Assembly: GCA_003486285.1 (NCBI GenBank)
Contig: DNGH01000164.1
Coordinates: forward strand, 1-21,602
Direction of reading: 5' to 3'
Source of the DNA: Actinomycetota bacterium
Lineage (GTDB): Bacteria > Actinomycetota > Acidimicrobiia > Spongiisociales > UBA11373
DNA: 21,602 bases
Positions 14,365-21,602 of this stretch are shown here, piece after piece. Within the stretch, counting starts at the first letter, position 1. The number at the start of each line of letters is the position of its first letter. Under the pieces are notes generated by a model, which saw only the letters and a list, made by a program, of their open reading frames with translations, ran no database searches and had not been told where the DNA came from. A program made the position numbers and the translations under genes.

Positions 14365-15936
14365 ATGAGTGAGGCGAGCGGGCAGCAGCGAGGTCTGCTG
14401 AGCAGGGAGTTGCGCGCGCTATTCGCCGGTCGCCCCACCGTGCTGGTTGGCCTCTTCGCCCTCCTGGTTCTGGTCTACGGCTTCCAGCTATTCAACTTCA
14501 ACCTGAGTATCGATGAAGAGATCCACGCAAACGCCTTTCATCCCACGCCGTGGGTGTCGCAGTGGCGCTGGGGGATGGCCGTGCTCAATCGCGTACTGCT
14601 TCCTTTCACAGTCGTCCCTGTTGTGCCGCTGGCCTTGGGGCTGGGCTTCCACATGTTGGGGGTGCTCGTTCTGCTGAGGGCCTGGGATGTGGTCGACCCC
14701 ACTGAGCAGTTCCTGATTGGGGCCGTTGCGTTGGCGACTCCGACCCTGGCTTATCTCTATGTGTTCGACACCATCAACTATGGGGTTGGCGTGGGCCTGT
14801 TCATGACCGCAGCGAGCATCGCCCTCTTTGCTCGGCACGAAGGCTCAAAGCGGTACCTCGCCGCGCTACCAGCCGCGTTCGCCCTCGCCATCTATCAAAC
14901 CTTTGCCCTTGCCCTGGTGGCCGTCTACCTCGTATGGGCCGTGCGTCGCGCAGCGAGCAAGCATCCGGAGGGATTCCCCCTGGCTCCGCTTGCGGGCGTC
15001 GTTGCCGCTTCCGGCGCGATCTATGCGGCGGGACAGGTCATCTTCATGGCCGTGCTCGACGAGGGGTCGTCGGGATACGTCGAGGGCTTCTTCGACCTGG
15101 AGGCCTTGCGAGAGCGGCCCGGAGCAGTGGTGATGAGCGTGATCCGCACAGCGTGGGTGGTTTACCGGGGAGAACCCTCGGTGTACGCCCACAGGCTATG
15201 GGCCCTTCCAATTCTTCTCACGATGTTGCTTGTTTCATTCAGTTGGATCGTGATCAGAACTCCGCACCGCCGCGCCTCTCGGATTGCCTTGCTGCTCGTC
15301 TTCCCGCTCATGGTGGCGGTCCCGTTCGCCGGTGGATTGCTCTCCGGTGGACACGTTGCCCTCCGATTCCTGGTCGCGCTCCCGTTTGCACTCGCCGGGC
15401 TGGTGGCTCTAGGCCTACCACCTCGAGGTCCAGCAAGGACGATCGTCGCGACGACGGCCGGGTTAGTGCTGCTGCAGTTCGCCGTCGCTGCCAACAGTCT
15501 CTTCGGGTCGTCAAGTCTCGCTTTTGAACAGGATCGCGTCACGGCGACGCGATTGATCCACGAGATCGAGTTGGCAGTCGGCGTTGCAGGTGCCGACCCA
15601 CAGTTCCTCGAGGTCGTCGGGATCCCGGATCGGGCCGGCGCCCGCCTGATACATAGGTTCGAGACGATTGGCGCTTCTTTCTTCGAGTGGGACGGGGGCA
15701 ACGCATGGCGAATTGGCCTCTTCCTGCAAACCCTGGGTTATGGCGATCTGGCCGGACTCCCCGTCGAGCGACGCGGCGAGTTCGTCGCCGTATCGACTGC
15801 CATGCCCGACTTCCCGGCTCCGGGGAGCGTGTTGGTTGCTGGCGATGTTGTGGTGGTCAGATTCGGGCCGTACACCGCAGGCCAGCTCGCCTCACTGTGT
15901 CCTCACTACCCCGAACTCTCGGCGTGTTCGGGCTAA
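14365..15936 (+). CDS. GtrII-like polytopic membrane glucosyltransferase family protein
   Basis: A 523-residue membrane protein with about ten or more hydrophobic spans. The first external loop has FNLSIDEEIHAN (45-56; Asp50-Glu51-Glu52) followed by SQWRWGMAVLN (65-75). An acidic loop followed by a GRW/WRW motif is what I associate with the glucosyl transferase GtrII family, which adds a side sugar to lipid-linked or surface glycan. YQTFALALV later in the chain also fits. A soluble C-terminal part of about 130 residues has VGIPDRAGARLI and ends with a cysteine-containing tail. The ATG at 14365 is preferred over the ATG at 14323 because of GGTGGAG just upstream and the absence of conserved residues before it. 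It is the first gene of the rightward unit. Confidence 0.7.
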   Translation: MSEASGQQRGLLSRELRALFAGRPTVLVGLFALLVLVYGFQLFNFNLSIDEEIHANAFHPTPWVSQWRWGMAVLNRVLLPFTVVPVVPLALGLGFHMLGVLVLLRAWDVVDPTEQFLIGAVALATPTLAYLYVFDTINYGVGVGLFMTAASIALFARHEGSKRYLAALPAAFALAIYQTFALALVAVYLVWAVRRAASKHPEGFPLAPLAGVVAASGAIYAAGQVIFMAVLDEGSSGYVEGFFDLEALRERPGAVVMSVIRTAWVVYRGEPSVYAHRLWALPILLTMLLVSFSWIVIRTPHRRASRIALLLVFPLMVAVPFAGGLLSGGHVALRFLVALPFALAGLVALGLPPRGPARTIVATTAGLVLLQFAVAANSLFGSSSLAFEQDRVTATRLIHEIELAVGVAGADPQFLEVVGIPDRAGARLIHRFETIGASFFEWDGGNAWRIGLFLQTLGYGDLAGLPVERRGEFVAVSTAMPDFPAPGSVLVAGDVVVVRFGPYTAGQLASLCPHYPELSACSG

Positions 15937-16104
15937 GTGCCGCGTCGATAGCGGGGACTCAGACCGGAACCGACTTCTCGCTTCAGAACACCCCGGTGCG
16001 GCGCGATATATCACCCAGATTCACCGACCCCCAGGGAGAGATGGCGTTCGGTGAGTGGAGAACCCTTAGTCTTCCACAACATGGTGGAGGAGACTCAGCG
16101 GCCC

Positions 16105-17202
16105 ATGTCTGATAGCAGCCCGGGGCCGTCCGTTCCGGTGAACGACCTTGTTCGGCACACTCGCTCGATCCGTAAGGTCGTGGACCAGGCAATCGGTGGA
16201 GTACTGGACTCGGGATGGTTCGTCCTCGGGCCCCGCGTGACGGAGTTCGAAGGGGCCCTGGCGGCTCTATGCGGCACTGGGGAAGCGGTGGGGGTCGCCA
16301 ACGGAACGGACGCCATCGAGATCGCGTTGCGGGCACTCGACATCGGTCCCGGTGATGAAGTGATCACTGTCGCCAACGCGGGCGGATACTCGACGACCGC
16401 GATCCGGGCCGTGGGAGCGCAACCGGTCTACGTAGACATCGATCCAACCACCCTGCAGATCGACCCATTGCTGGCCTCACAGGCCCAGGGGCCGAACACC
16501 GCTGCAGTCGTAGTCACCCACCTCTACGGTCGGATGGCTCCGGTCGACCGGGTCGTCGCCGCCGCTGGATCGATCCCGATCATCGAGGATTGCGCCCAGG
16601 CACACGGTGCCAACCTGGGGGGGCGCTCCGCGGGCGGCTGGGGGACACTGGGATGCTTCAGCTTCTACCCGACGAAGAACCTCGGGGCCCTCGGTGACGG
16701 GGGCGCCATCGTCGGCTCCGACGGTGGACTGATGGCCCGGGTACGACGTCTCCGCCAGTACGGGTGGGGCGGCAAGTACCTGACGGCCGATTCAGGAGGG
16801 AGGAACAGCCGGCTCGATGAGCTCCAGGCAGCCGTCCTTACGGTGCAGCTTCCACTGCTCTCGGAGTGGAACCGCCGTCGCCGTGAAATCGATGCCGCAT
16901 ACCGAGCCGGGATCGACCACCCCGCGGTTCGGCCCATCCCTCTCGGTCATGGCGATGTCGTGCATCTCGCGGTTTGCGTCGCCGACAACCGGTCGTCCCT
17001 CCGAAGCCACCTACACGAGGTTGGGGTCATCACTGACATCCACTATCCCCAACCCGACTACGCCGCACCTCCGGGTGGGTTTGCTCCGCTGCCGCAGACC
17101 GAAGACGCATGCAATCGGGTGCTCACCCTCCCGTGCTTTCCCGAGATGACGGACGCTGAGGTCGATCGAGTGATCGCGGGGGTGAACTCGTGGCGGACAT
17201 GA
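16105..17202 (+). CDS. Sugar 3-aminotransferase, DegT/DnrJ/EryC1/StrS family (FdtB/QdtB-like)
   Basis: A PLP-dependent aminotransferase of 365 residues. It has the entry segment DSGWFVLGPRVTEFE, NGTDAIEIALRAL, ANAGGYSTTAIRAVGAQPVYVDID, IIEDCAQAHGA and FSFYPTKNLGALGDGG with the Schiff-base Lys191 intact. NAGGYST...VDID and FYPTKNLGALGDGG are characteristic of the FdtB/QdtB/DesV group, which aminates C3 of dTDP-3-keto-6-deoxyhexoses. The fused ketoisomerase/acetyltransferase gene two genes downstream supplies the steps before and after it. The start is uncertain: ATG 16105 has GGAGGAG 12 nt upstream, while ATG 16081 and GTG 16051 are in frame. The 168-bp gap before it has a weak AT-rich TATATC at 16007-16012 that could be an internal promoter. 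Confidence 0.9.
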   Translation: MSDSSPGPSVPVNDLVRHTRSIRKVVDQAIGGVLDSGWFVLGPRVTEFEGALAALCGTGEAVGVANGTDAIEIALRALDIGPGDEVITVANAGGYSTTAIRAVGAQPVYVDIDPTTLQIDPLLASQAQGPNTAAVVVTHLYGRMAPVDRVVAAAGSIPIIEDCAQAHGANLGGRSAGGWGTLGCFSFYPTKNLGALGDGGAIVGSDGGLMARVRRLRQYGWGGKYLTADSGGRNSRLDELQAAVLTVQLPLLSEWNRRRREIDAAYRAGIDHPAVRPIPLGHGDVVHLAVCVADNRSSLRSHLHEVGVITDIHYPQPDYAAPPGGFAPLPQTEDACNRVLTLPCFPEMTDAEVDRVIAGVNSWRT

Positions 17203-18143
17203 CCCACTCCTTGGTGATCCCGGTCTACCGGAATGAGGAGTCCATCGATGCCCTCATCGCAGTAGTGGCCGCCATCCAGGATCGAGTGGGACAACCCGTC
17301 GAGGCGGTGTTCGTGGTCGATGGCAGCCCTGACCGCTGCTTCGAGTTGCTGCGCTTCCGTCTCCCCACAGCGCCGTTCCCCTCACAGCTGGTGCTGCTCT
17401 CTCGCAACTTCGGTTCGTTTGCCGCGATCAGAGTCGGGCTCGAGAAGGCCTCTGGCTCCCTGATCGCGGTCATGTCCGCCGATCTCCAGGAGCCCGCCGA
17501 CCTGATCGTCGAGATGTTCGCCAAGCTGCAGTCGGGTGACAGCGACGTGGTGGTCGGCATCCGCATCGGTCGCAACGACCCCTTCCTCCGCCGAGTCGCT
17601 TCGCGCATCTTCTGGGGCCTCTACCGACGAATGGTGCTTCCCGAGATGCCTCCGGGAGGGGTGGACGTGTTTGGCTGCACCAGTGCGATCCGCGACCAGT
17701 TGCTGCGGCTCAAGGAGGCCCGTTCATCGCTCGTGGGCCAGCTCTTCTGGCTTGGCTTCCGCCGATCCGAGGTGCCGTACCAACGTATGCCACGCCATGC
17801 GGGCCGCTCCACCTGGACGCTGCGCAAGCGCCTCAACTACCTAACCGACAGCGTCTATGCCTTCACCGACCTCCCTATCCGCCTCCTCACGGTGACGGGA
17901 CTCGTTGGGATCCTGGTGTCGGTGGCGTTCGGCTCGATCACCCTCGTCGCCCGCCTGCTTGGATGGTTCTCGGTTCCCGGATACACCGTGACCGTGGGCC
18001 TCCTTCTCTTCTTCGGAAGTCTCAACCTCTTCGGCCTCGGATTGGTCGGCTCCTACGCCTGGAGGGGTTACGAGAACACCAAGGCGCGGCCGGTGGCGAT
18101 CCCGATGCTCGCGGAGCGTTTCGGAGGCAAGCATGACACCTGA
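17199..18143 (+). CDS. Polyprenyl-phosphate glycosyltransferase with two C-terminal membrane helices (GtrB/ArnC-like)
   Basis: A GT2 enzyme of 314 residues: SLVIPVYRNEESI (4-16), VFVVDGSPDRC (37-47), LLSRNFGSFAAIRVGL, MSADLQEPADLI with the DxQ/DxD-type site, and a basic MPRHAGRSTWTLRKRLNY segment. Two hydrophobic helices (about 226-250 and 260-286) follow. RNFGSFAA, DLQ(E/D)P and GxSTW(T/S)LRK are hallmarks of GtrB/CsbB/ArnC proteins, which load a nucleotide sugar onto undecaprenyl or decaprenyl phosphate. Its position between the FdtB-like and FdtD-like genes suggests a 3-acetamido-3,6-dideoxyhexose donor, by inference. The ATG at 17199 overlaps the preceding stop by 4 bp (ATGA). A GTG at 17190 with GGGGG 7 nt upstream is a real alternative. 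Confidence 0.9.
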   Translation: MTHSLVIPVYRNEESIDALIAVVAAIQDRVGQPVEAVFVVDGSPDRCFELLRFRLPTAPFPSQLVLLSRNFGSFAAIRVGLEKASGSLIAVMSADLQEPADLIVEMFAKLQSGDSDVVVGIRIGRNDPFLRRVASRIFWGLYRRMVLPEMPPGGVDVFGCTSAIRDQLLRLKEARSSLVGQLFWLGFRRSEVPYQRMPRHAGRSTWTLRKRLNYLTDSVYAFTDLPIRLLTVTGLVGILVSVAFGSITLVARLLGWFSVPGYTVTVGLLLFFGSLNLFGLGLVGSYAWRGYENTKARPVAIPMLAERFGGKHDT

Positions 18144-19089
18144 CCAGCCCAACGCCGAGGGGGTGTTCATCCACCCCAATGCCATCTGCGAGACCGGTCG
18201 GGTCGGTTCCGGCACCCGCATCTGGGCCTTTGCCCACTTGCTGCCCGGGGCGCAGGTCGGCAGCGACTGCAACATCTGCGACGGGGTCTTCATCGAGAAC
18301 GACGTCTCCGTGGGAGACCGCGTCACCATCAAGTCGGGCGTCCAGCTCTGGGACGGGGTTCGACTCGAGGACGATGTGTTCGTCGGCCCCAACGCCACAT
18401 TCACCAATGATCCCTTCCCGCGCAGCAAGCAGCACCCCGAGTCCTTTCCGCAGACCGTGGTTCATCGTGGGGCCTCCATCGGGGCCAACGCCACCATCCT
18501 TCCGGGGATTTCGATCGGCTCGGCGGCGATGGTTGGCGCCGGTGCGGTCGTCACGAGGTCGGTGCCGCCCAACGCCATCGTGGTGGGAAACCCGGCCCGG
18601 ATCGTCGGGTATGCCGATGCCGCCGGTACCGGGGTGCCGCCCCTATCGAGGGAGGCGGAGCCAGCGTTCGATTCGCACTCCACGTCGGTGCGCGGGGTCA
18701 CGGTGCACCGGCTCCCGCGATTCGTCGACATCCGAGGGAGTCTGGTGGTTGGCGAGTACAGCAAGCACATTCCATTCGTGCCGCAGCGGTTCTTCATCGT
18801 CTACGACGTACCCAGCCGGGAGACCAGAGGCGAGCACGCCCATCGCGAGTGTCATCAGTTTCTCGTGTGCATTCGCGGGAGCTGCGCCGTCGTTGCCGAC
18901 GACGGCAGGAATCGGCAGGAGTTCACGCTGGACAGCCCCGGCGTAGGGGTCTACCTCCCCCCGATGACCTGGGGCATCCAGTACCGCTACTCCCCGGATG
19001 CGGCATTGCTCGTGTTCGCATCCCACCCCTATGACCCGGACGATTACATCCGCGACTACGACGAGTTCCGACAACTAGGCGAGGGATGA
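18133..19089 (+). CDS. Bifunctional sugar N-acetyltransferase / dTDP-sugar 3,4-ketoisomerase (FdtD/WxcM-like fusion)
   Basis: A 318-residue two-domain protein. Residues about 10-160 are a left-handed beta-helix acyltransferase with hexapeptide repeats (IHPNAICETGRVGSGTRIWA, GDRVTIKSGVQLWDGVRLE), NATFTNDPFPRS and GNPARIVG. Residues about 185-318 are a cupin 3,4-ketoisomerase: FVDIRGSLVVGEY, RFFIVYDVPSRETRGEHAH (His235 and His237), CHQFLVCIRGSC and LPPMTWGIQY. The two halves match FdtC and FdtA/QdtA, which are separate in many bacteria and fused in FdtD and WxcM. Together with the aminotransferase they would convert dTDP-4-keto-6-deoxyglucose to dTDP-Fuc3NAc or dTDP-Qui3NAc. Which epimer is formed cannot be decided here. 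RmlA and RmlB are not in the window. The ATG at 18133 has GGAGG 5 nt upstream and overlaps the GtrB-like gene by 11 bp. Confidence 0.92.
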   Translation: MTPDQPNAEGVFIHPNAICETGRVGSGTRIWAFAHLLPGAQVGSDCNICDGVFIENDVSVGDRVTIKSGVQLWDGVRLEDDVFVGPNATFTNDPFPRSKQHPESFPQTVVHRGASIGANATILPGISIGSAAMVGAGAVVTRSVPPNAIVVGNPARIVGYADAAGTGVPPLSREAEPAFDSHSTSVRGVTVHRLPRFVDIRGSLVVGEYSKHIPFVPQRFFIVYDVPSRETRGEHAHRECHQFLVCIRGSCAVVADDGRNRQEFTLDSPGVGVYLPPMTWGIQYRYSPDAALLVFASHPYDPDDYIRDYDEFRQLGEG

Positions 19090-20612
19090 CGAGCGAGGAA
19101 CCGACTGCGGGTGTGCTTCGGGGCGGCCCCGCCCCTGCGGTGGTACTGGGATTCCTTCGCCGACACCGGCCCCTCATCGTCGTCCTGGGCCTGATCGCCC
19201 TGGCGGCGGCCGTGTCCCATTACGCAGGCAACAAGATCACGGTCTACGGGGGGTTGGGATGGGACGGATCACAGTATGGCCATTACGTTCTCAGGTTCTC
19301 CGACCTTCTGACGGATCGGAGCTTCGATGCGTGGTATGTGCAACGCATCCTCCCGTCTGGAATGGTGTGGGGGATCCTGCGAGTGCTCGGCAAGCCACTG
19401 ACCATTCCTTACGTGATCACGGGATTCGAGATCTTGAACACCATGATGTTGATGGTGTCCGCGGTCCTCTGGTCGAGGATCGCCCGGCTCGTATCCCTGT
19501 CCCTACGGGGAACCTGGGTCGGTTACGGGGCGCTCTTCATCAACTTCGCCGTCCTCAAGATGAACTTCTACTACCCGGTGTTGACGGACACGACAGCGCT
19601 GACCGTGGGGCTGGTCCTCTTATACGGCTATCTGGCAGACAGGCCGATTCTCCAATATCTCGGATGGATCGCAGGTGCGTTCGTATTCCCGAGCCTGGTC
19701 CTGATCGGTGCTCTGCTATTCGCTTTCCCCCGAGGGGGGCCCACCGAGGAGCCTCACGAGGAGCGCGGCTGGGTCTCGGCCGCCCTCGGTCTCATCACCC
19801 TGGGATATGTCGTCCTGGGTTTGCTGACCGATAGAGACGACGGAGCGGTTCTAGACCCGATCGACAGGGCGCTGCGAGTCATCGGGATTCTCGCCACGAT
19901 CGCGTTTCTGCTGGCCGCACTCCGCCCGCTCCTCAAGGCCAGCCCGGCACTTGCGCCACCATCGCGAGTTCTGAGGGCACTCTCCTTCAGCCGGCTCGCC
20001 ATTCTTGTCGTCGGGGCTGTCGTCATCTTTTGGGCCTATGGGGCGCTCTCGGCCAATGGCTACCAGGGGGTGCCGACCACACCACTCAACTATCTGGAGA
20101 ACATGTACTTCTTCTCCCACTTCAACTGGTGGCTCGAGCCTCTGCCCCTCGTGTTCGGGGTGGCGCACCTCGCATACTTTGGGCCTGCGATGGCCCTGAT
20201 GGGTACCCGATGGAAAGAGATGTGCGCGGTGTTGGGGCGTCTCGGCGTCGGGATGTCCCTTGTCGCACTGCTCTCGATCGTGATGGCGATCAACAGCGAG
20301 TCGCGACAACTGCTGCCAATGTATCCGTTCTTCGTACTCCCTCTGGCGATCGCATTGGACAAGGCGAAGTTCACACCCAGGGTCGCAGCCGTAGTGGTGG
20401 GCACCGCGCTGGTTGCCTCCAAGTTCTGGCTCTGGATTCCCGACTTTGGTCCAGACACCGCTCAGTCTTGGCCGGCACAGGGATACTTCATGAACCAGGG
20501 ACCCTGGATGTCCCATGCCAGCTACACGCTGCATCTCATTGCCCTCGCCTTCGCCGCGCTGATCTGGACGGTCGCCCGCATCCGAGCCGCCCCCGGGAAG
20601 AGTGCACGCTGA
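19086..20612 (+). CDS. Polytopic membrane protein, putative GT-C glycosyltransferase
   Basis: A 508-residue protein of unassigned family with about ten hydrophobic spans. The first external loop has GGLGWDGSQYGHYVLRF (Trp59-Asp60-Gly61). A WD(G/A)xxY motif right after the first span is common in GT-C mannosyltransferase-like proteins, where the Asp is catalytic. YYPVLTDTTALTVGLVLLYGYLA and a Q-L-LPMYPFFVLPL segment late in the chain also resemble that group. The ATG at 19086 overlaps the preceding stop by 4 bp (ATGA). Coupling to the dTDP-sugar genes and the GtrB-like enzyme suggests that it moves the amino sugar from its lipid carrier to the glycan, as an inference. No specific family name is recognised. 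Confidence 0.7.
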   Translation: MTSEEPTAGVLRGGPAPAVVLGFLRRHRPLIVVLGLIALAAAVSHYAGNKITVYGGLGWDGSQYGHYVLRFSDLLTDRSFDAWYVQRILPSGMVWGILRVLGKPLTIPYVITGFEILNTMMLMVSAVLWSRIARLVSLSLRGTWVGYGALFINFAVLKMNFYYPVLTDTTALTVGLVLLYGYLADRPILQYLGWIAGAFVFPSLVLIGALLFAFPRGGPTEEPHEERGWVSAALGLITLGYVVLGLLTDRDDGAVLDPIDRALRVIGILATIAFLLAALRPLLKASPALAPPSRVLRALSFSRLAILVVGAVVIFWAYGALSANGYQGVPTTPLNYLENMYFFSHFNWWLEPLPLVFGVAHLAYFGPAMALMGTRWKEMCAVLGRLGVGMSLVALLSIVMAINSESRQLLPMYPFFVLPLAIALDKAKFTPRVAAVVVGTALVASKFWLWIPDFGPDTAQSWPAQGYFMNQGPWMSHASYTLHLIALAFAALIWTVARIRAAPGKSAR

Positions 20613-20615
20613 AGA

Positions 20616-20636
20616 CCCACCCACATCAAGGGTGGG
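20616..20636 (+). terminator. Hairpin just after the GT-C gene
   Basis: CCCACCC (20616-20622) and GGGTGGG (20630-20636) form a perfect 7-bp GC-rich stem with a 7-nt loop, starting 4 bp after the stop codon. There is no T tract. It could be a partial terminator or a stabilising hairpin; the next gene begins 100 bp further on the same strand. Confidence 0.5.
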
Positions 20637-20735
20637 GTGAGGGATTCCGGTCCATGTCCTTCGCCTTCTGGGTGGTTGCCGCTCATCGCCCCGGGGTCCG
20701 GTGGCTGTCTGCGCCGGCGGTAGGGATGACGCCGG

Positions 20736-21602
20736 GTGGTAGCCAACGAGCTACCTATCGTGGGCGGCGTGCTGCGAGGTAGGCGACAGAGCCCCACAGT
20801 CGCGTTCCCGCCTGGGACGCCCGTGGTTCAGGTGTGCCATCCCCAGTGGCGGGGCGTACGCGCGGCCACCTACGCCTTCCGGACTCCCGTCTTCGAGGCC
20901 GCCGACCTAGCGGTCACTGGTGCGGAAGTGGCTCGGGCAGCACGCGATGCCGGTGTCGAGCGGCTGGTCATCCAAGGCTGGCCTCCGGGGGCGGCGACCC
21001 TGGCCCGCGCCCTCAAGGCCGCGGGGGTCGCCGTGGCTGCGGTGAGTCACGCCTCTCTGGCACAGCACGGGACCGACGCCGGTGAGGCGGAGCGGGTGGC
21101 TGAGGTGCTCGACCTGGCAAGGGAGGGTGTCATCGACCGCGTCGGTTTCGTGAAACAGGGTCTAGCCGAGGTGTTCCGCCACCTCGGCTACGACACCCAT
21201 GAACTGCTCAACAGGGTGCCGGAGGTCCCCTCCGTGGTGCCCGATGACCTCGGTCCAGGAAGGCATGTCGGCGTCATGCTCGACCCCTATTGGCGGAAGA
21301 ATGTGACCACCCAGGTGGCGGCGGCATTGCTGCTGGGCGCCACCGCCCACCTGATGCGGATGCCGGCGGTGTCGTGGCTCCCTGAAGAGCGAGTGATTGC
21401 CCACGGAGAACTCCCGGCGGAGCGTTTCCTCCCCCTGCTGGCGGGAGTGGAGCTGAATCTGCATGTGACGCTGTCGGAGTGTCATCCGATCACGCCGATG
21501 GAGAGCTATCTCCTCGGTGTCCCCTGCCTGGTCTCACGGACTTCGGTGCTCTTCGAGGACGATCCCGACCTGCTCGAACTTACGTCGGTTGCGGAGCTCG
21601 AC
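20736..21602 (+). CDS. GT4-like glycosyltransferase, C-terminus cut off by window edge
   Basis: The frame is open from 20730, after a TGA at 20727, to the right edge, giving 289 visible residues. The last part reads LLAGVELNLHVTLSECHPIT, then PMESYLLGVPCLVS. The E-x7-E spacing (ECHPITPME) followed by a GVPCLVS turn is the donor-binding signature of retaining GT4/GT-B enzymes. The N-terminal half has alternating hydrophobic strands and helices (VERLVIQGW, VAVAAVSHASL), as expected of a GT-B acceptor domain. The GTG at 20736 is chosen because AGGGA lies 9 nt upstream; GTG 20760, 20769 and 20823 are in frame without good sites. It probably acts in the cytoplasm on chain assembly. Sugar specificity is unknown. 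Confidence 0.8.
   Translation, partial: MVANELPIVGGVLRGRRQSPTVAFPPGTPVVQVCHPQWRGVRAATYAFRTPVFEAADLAVTGAEVARAARDAGVERLVIQGWPPGAATLARALKAAGVAVAAVSHASLAQHGTDAGEAERVAEVLDLAREGVIDRVGFVKQGLAEVFRHLGYDTHELLNRVPEVPSVVPDDLGPGRHVGVMLDPYWRKNVTTQVAAALLLGATAHLMRMPAVSWLPEERVIAHGELPAERFLPLLAGVELNLHVTLSECHPITPMESYLLGVPCLVSRTSVLFEDDPDLLELTSVAELD

Noticed and set aside
1..21602. CRISPR array, mobile element, tRNA or phage genes
   Set aside because: No regularly spaced repeats, transposase or integrase motifs, tRNA-like folds or structural phage proteins were seen.

Overview
This is a dense, high-GC surface-glycan biosynthesis locus with frequent GTG starts, many 4-bp start/stop overlaps and clear AGGAGG/GGAGG ribosome binding sites. 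No rRNA, tRNA or species marker is present. Codon style, GTG use, a possible leaderless promoter and the set of multi-spanning GT-C-type enzymes suggest an actinobacterium, perhaps Acidimicrobiia-like. That placement is inference and weakly held. No CRISPR array, insertion sequence, integrase or phage gene was seen. Both ends of the window cut through glycosyltransferase genes, so the locus is larger than what is shown.

Layout: (1) bases 1-2176, minus strand: an ABC-2 polysaccharide export permease, its ATPase, and a cut-off family 2 glycosyltransferase. (2) 2177-2495: a 319-bp divergent control region with interleaved inverted repeats. (3) 2496-6295, plus strand: four overlapping genes. A GDP-fucose-synthase-like epimerase/reductase, a PLP enzyme whose Schiff-base lysine is replaced by histidine, and GDP-mannose 4,6-dehydratase together look like a GDP-L-colitose (3,6-dideoxy-L-galactose) pathway. 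A family 2 glycosyltransferase follows. (4) 6360-14080, minus strand, transcribed from the right: UDP-glucose dehydrogenase and UDP-glucuronate decarboxylase (UDP-xylose supply), a DPM1-like glycosyltransferase, and three large membrane proteins (DUF6020-like, DUF2079-like, GT39/PMT-like). (5) 14081-14364: a divergent control region with a 10-bp tandem repeat. (6) 14365-21602, plus strand: a GtrII-like membrane protein, an FdtB-like sugar aminotransferase, a GtrB-like polyprenyl-phosphate glycosyltransferase, a fused acetyltransferase/3,4-ketoisomerase (FdtD/WxcM type), another GT-C-like membrane protein and a cut-off GT4-like glycosyltransferase.

Working model (inference): a lipid-linked glycan is made in the cytoplasm and exported by the ABC transporter. 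Its ATPase lacks a carbohydrate-binding tail. Polyprenyl-phosphate sugars made by the DPM1/GtrB-like enzymes then feed several membrane GT-C enzymes that decorate the glycan outside the membrane. Three unusual sugars are provided from three nucleotide pools: a 3,6-dideoxyhexose (GDP), xylose (UDP) and a 3-acetamido-3,6-dideoxyhexose such as Fuc3NAc or Qui3NAc (dTDP). The most notable signal is the apparent colitose cassette, because colitose is best known from Gram-negative O-antigens.
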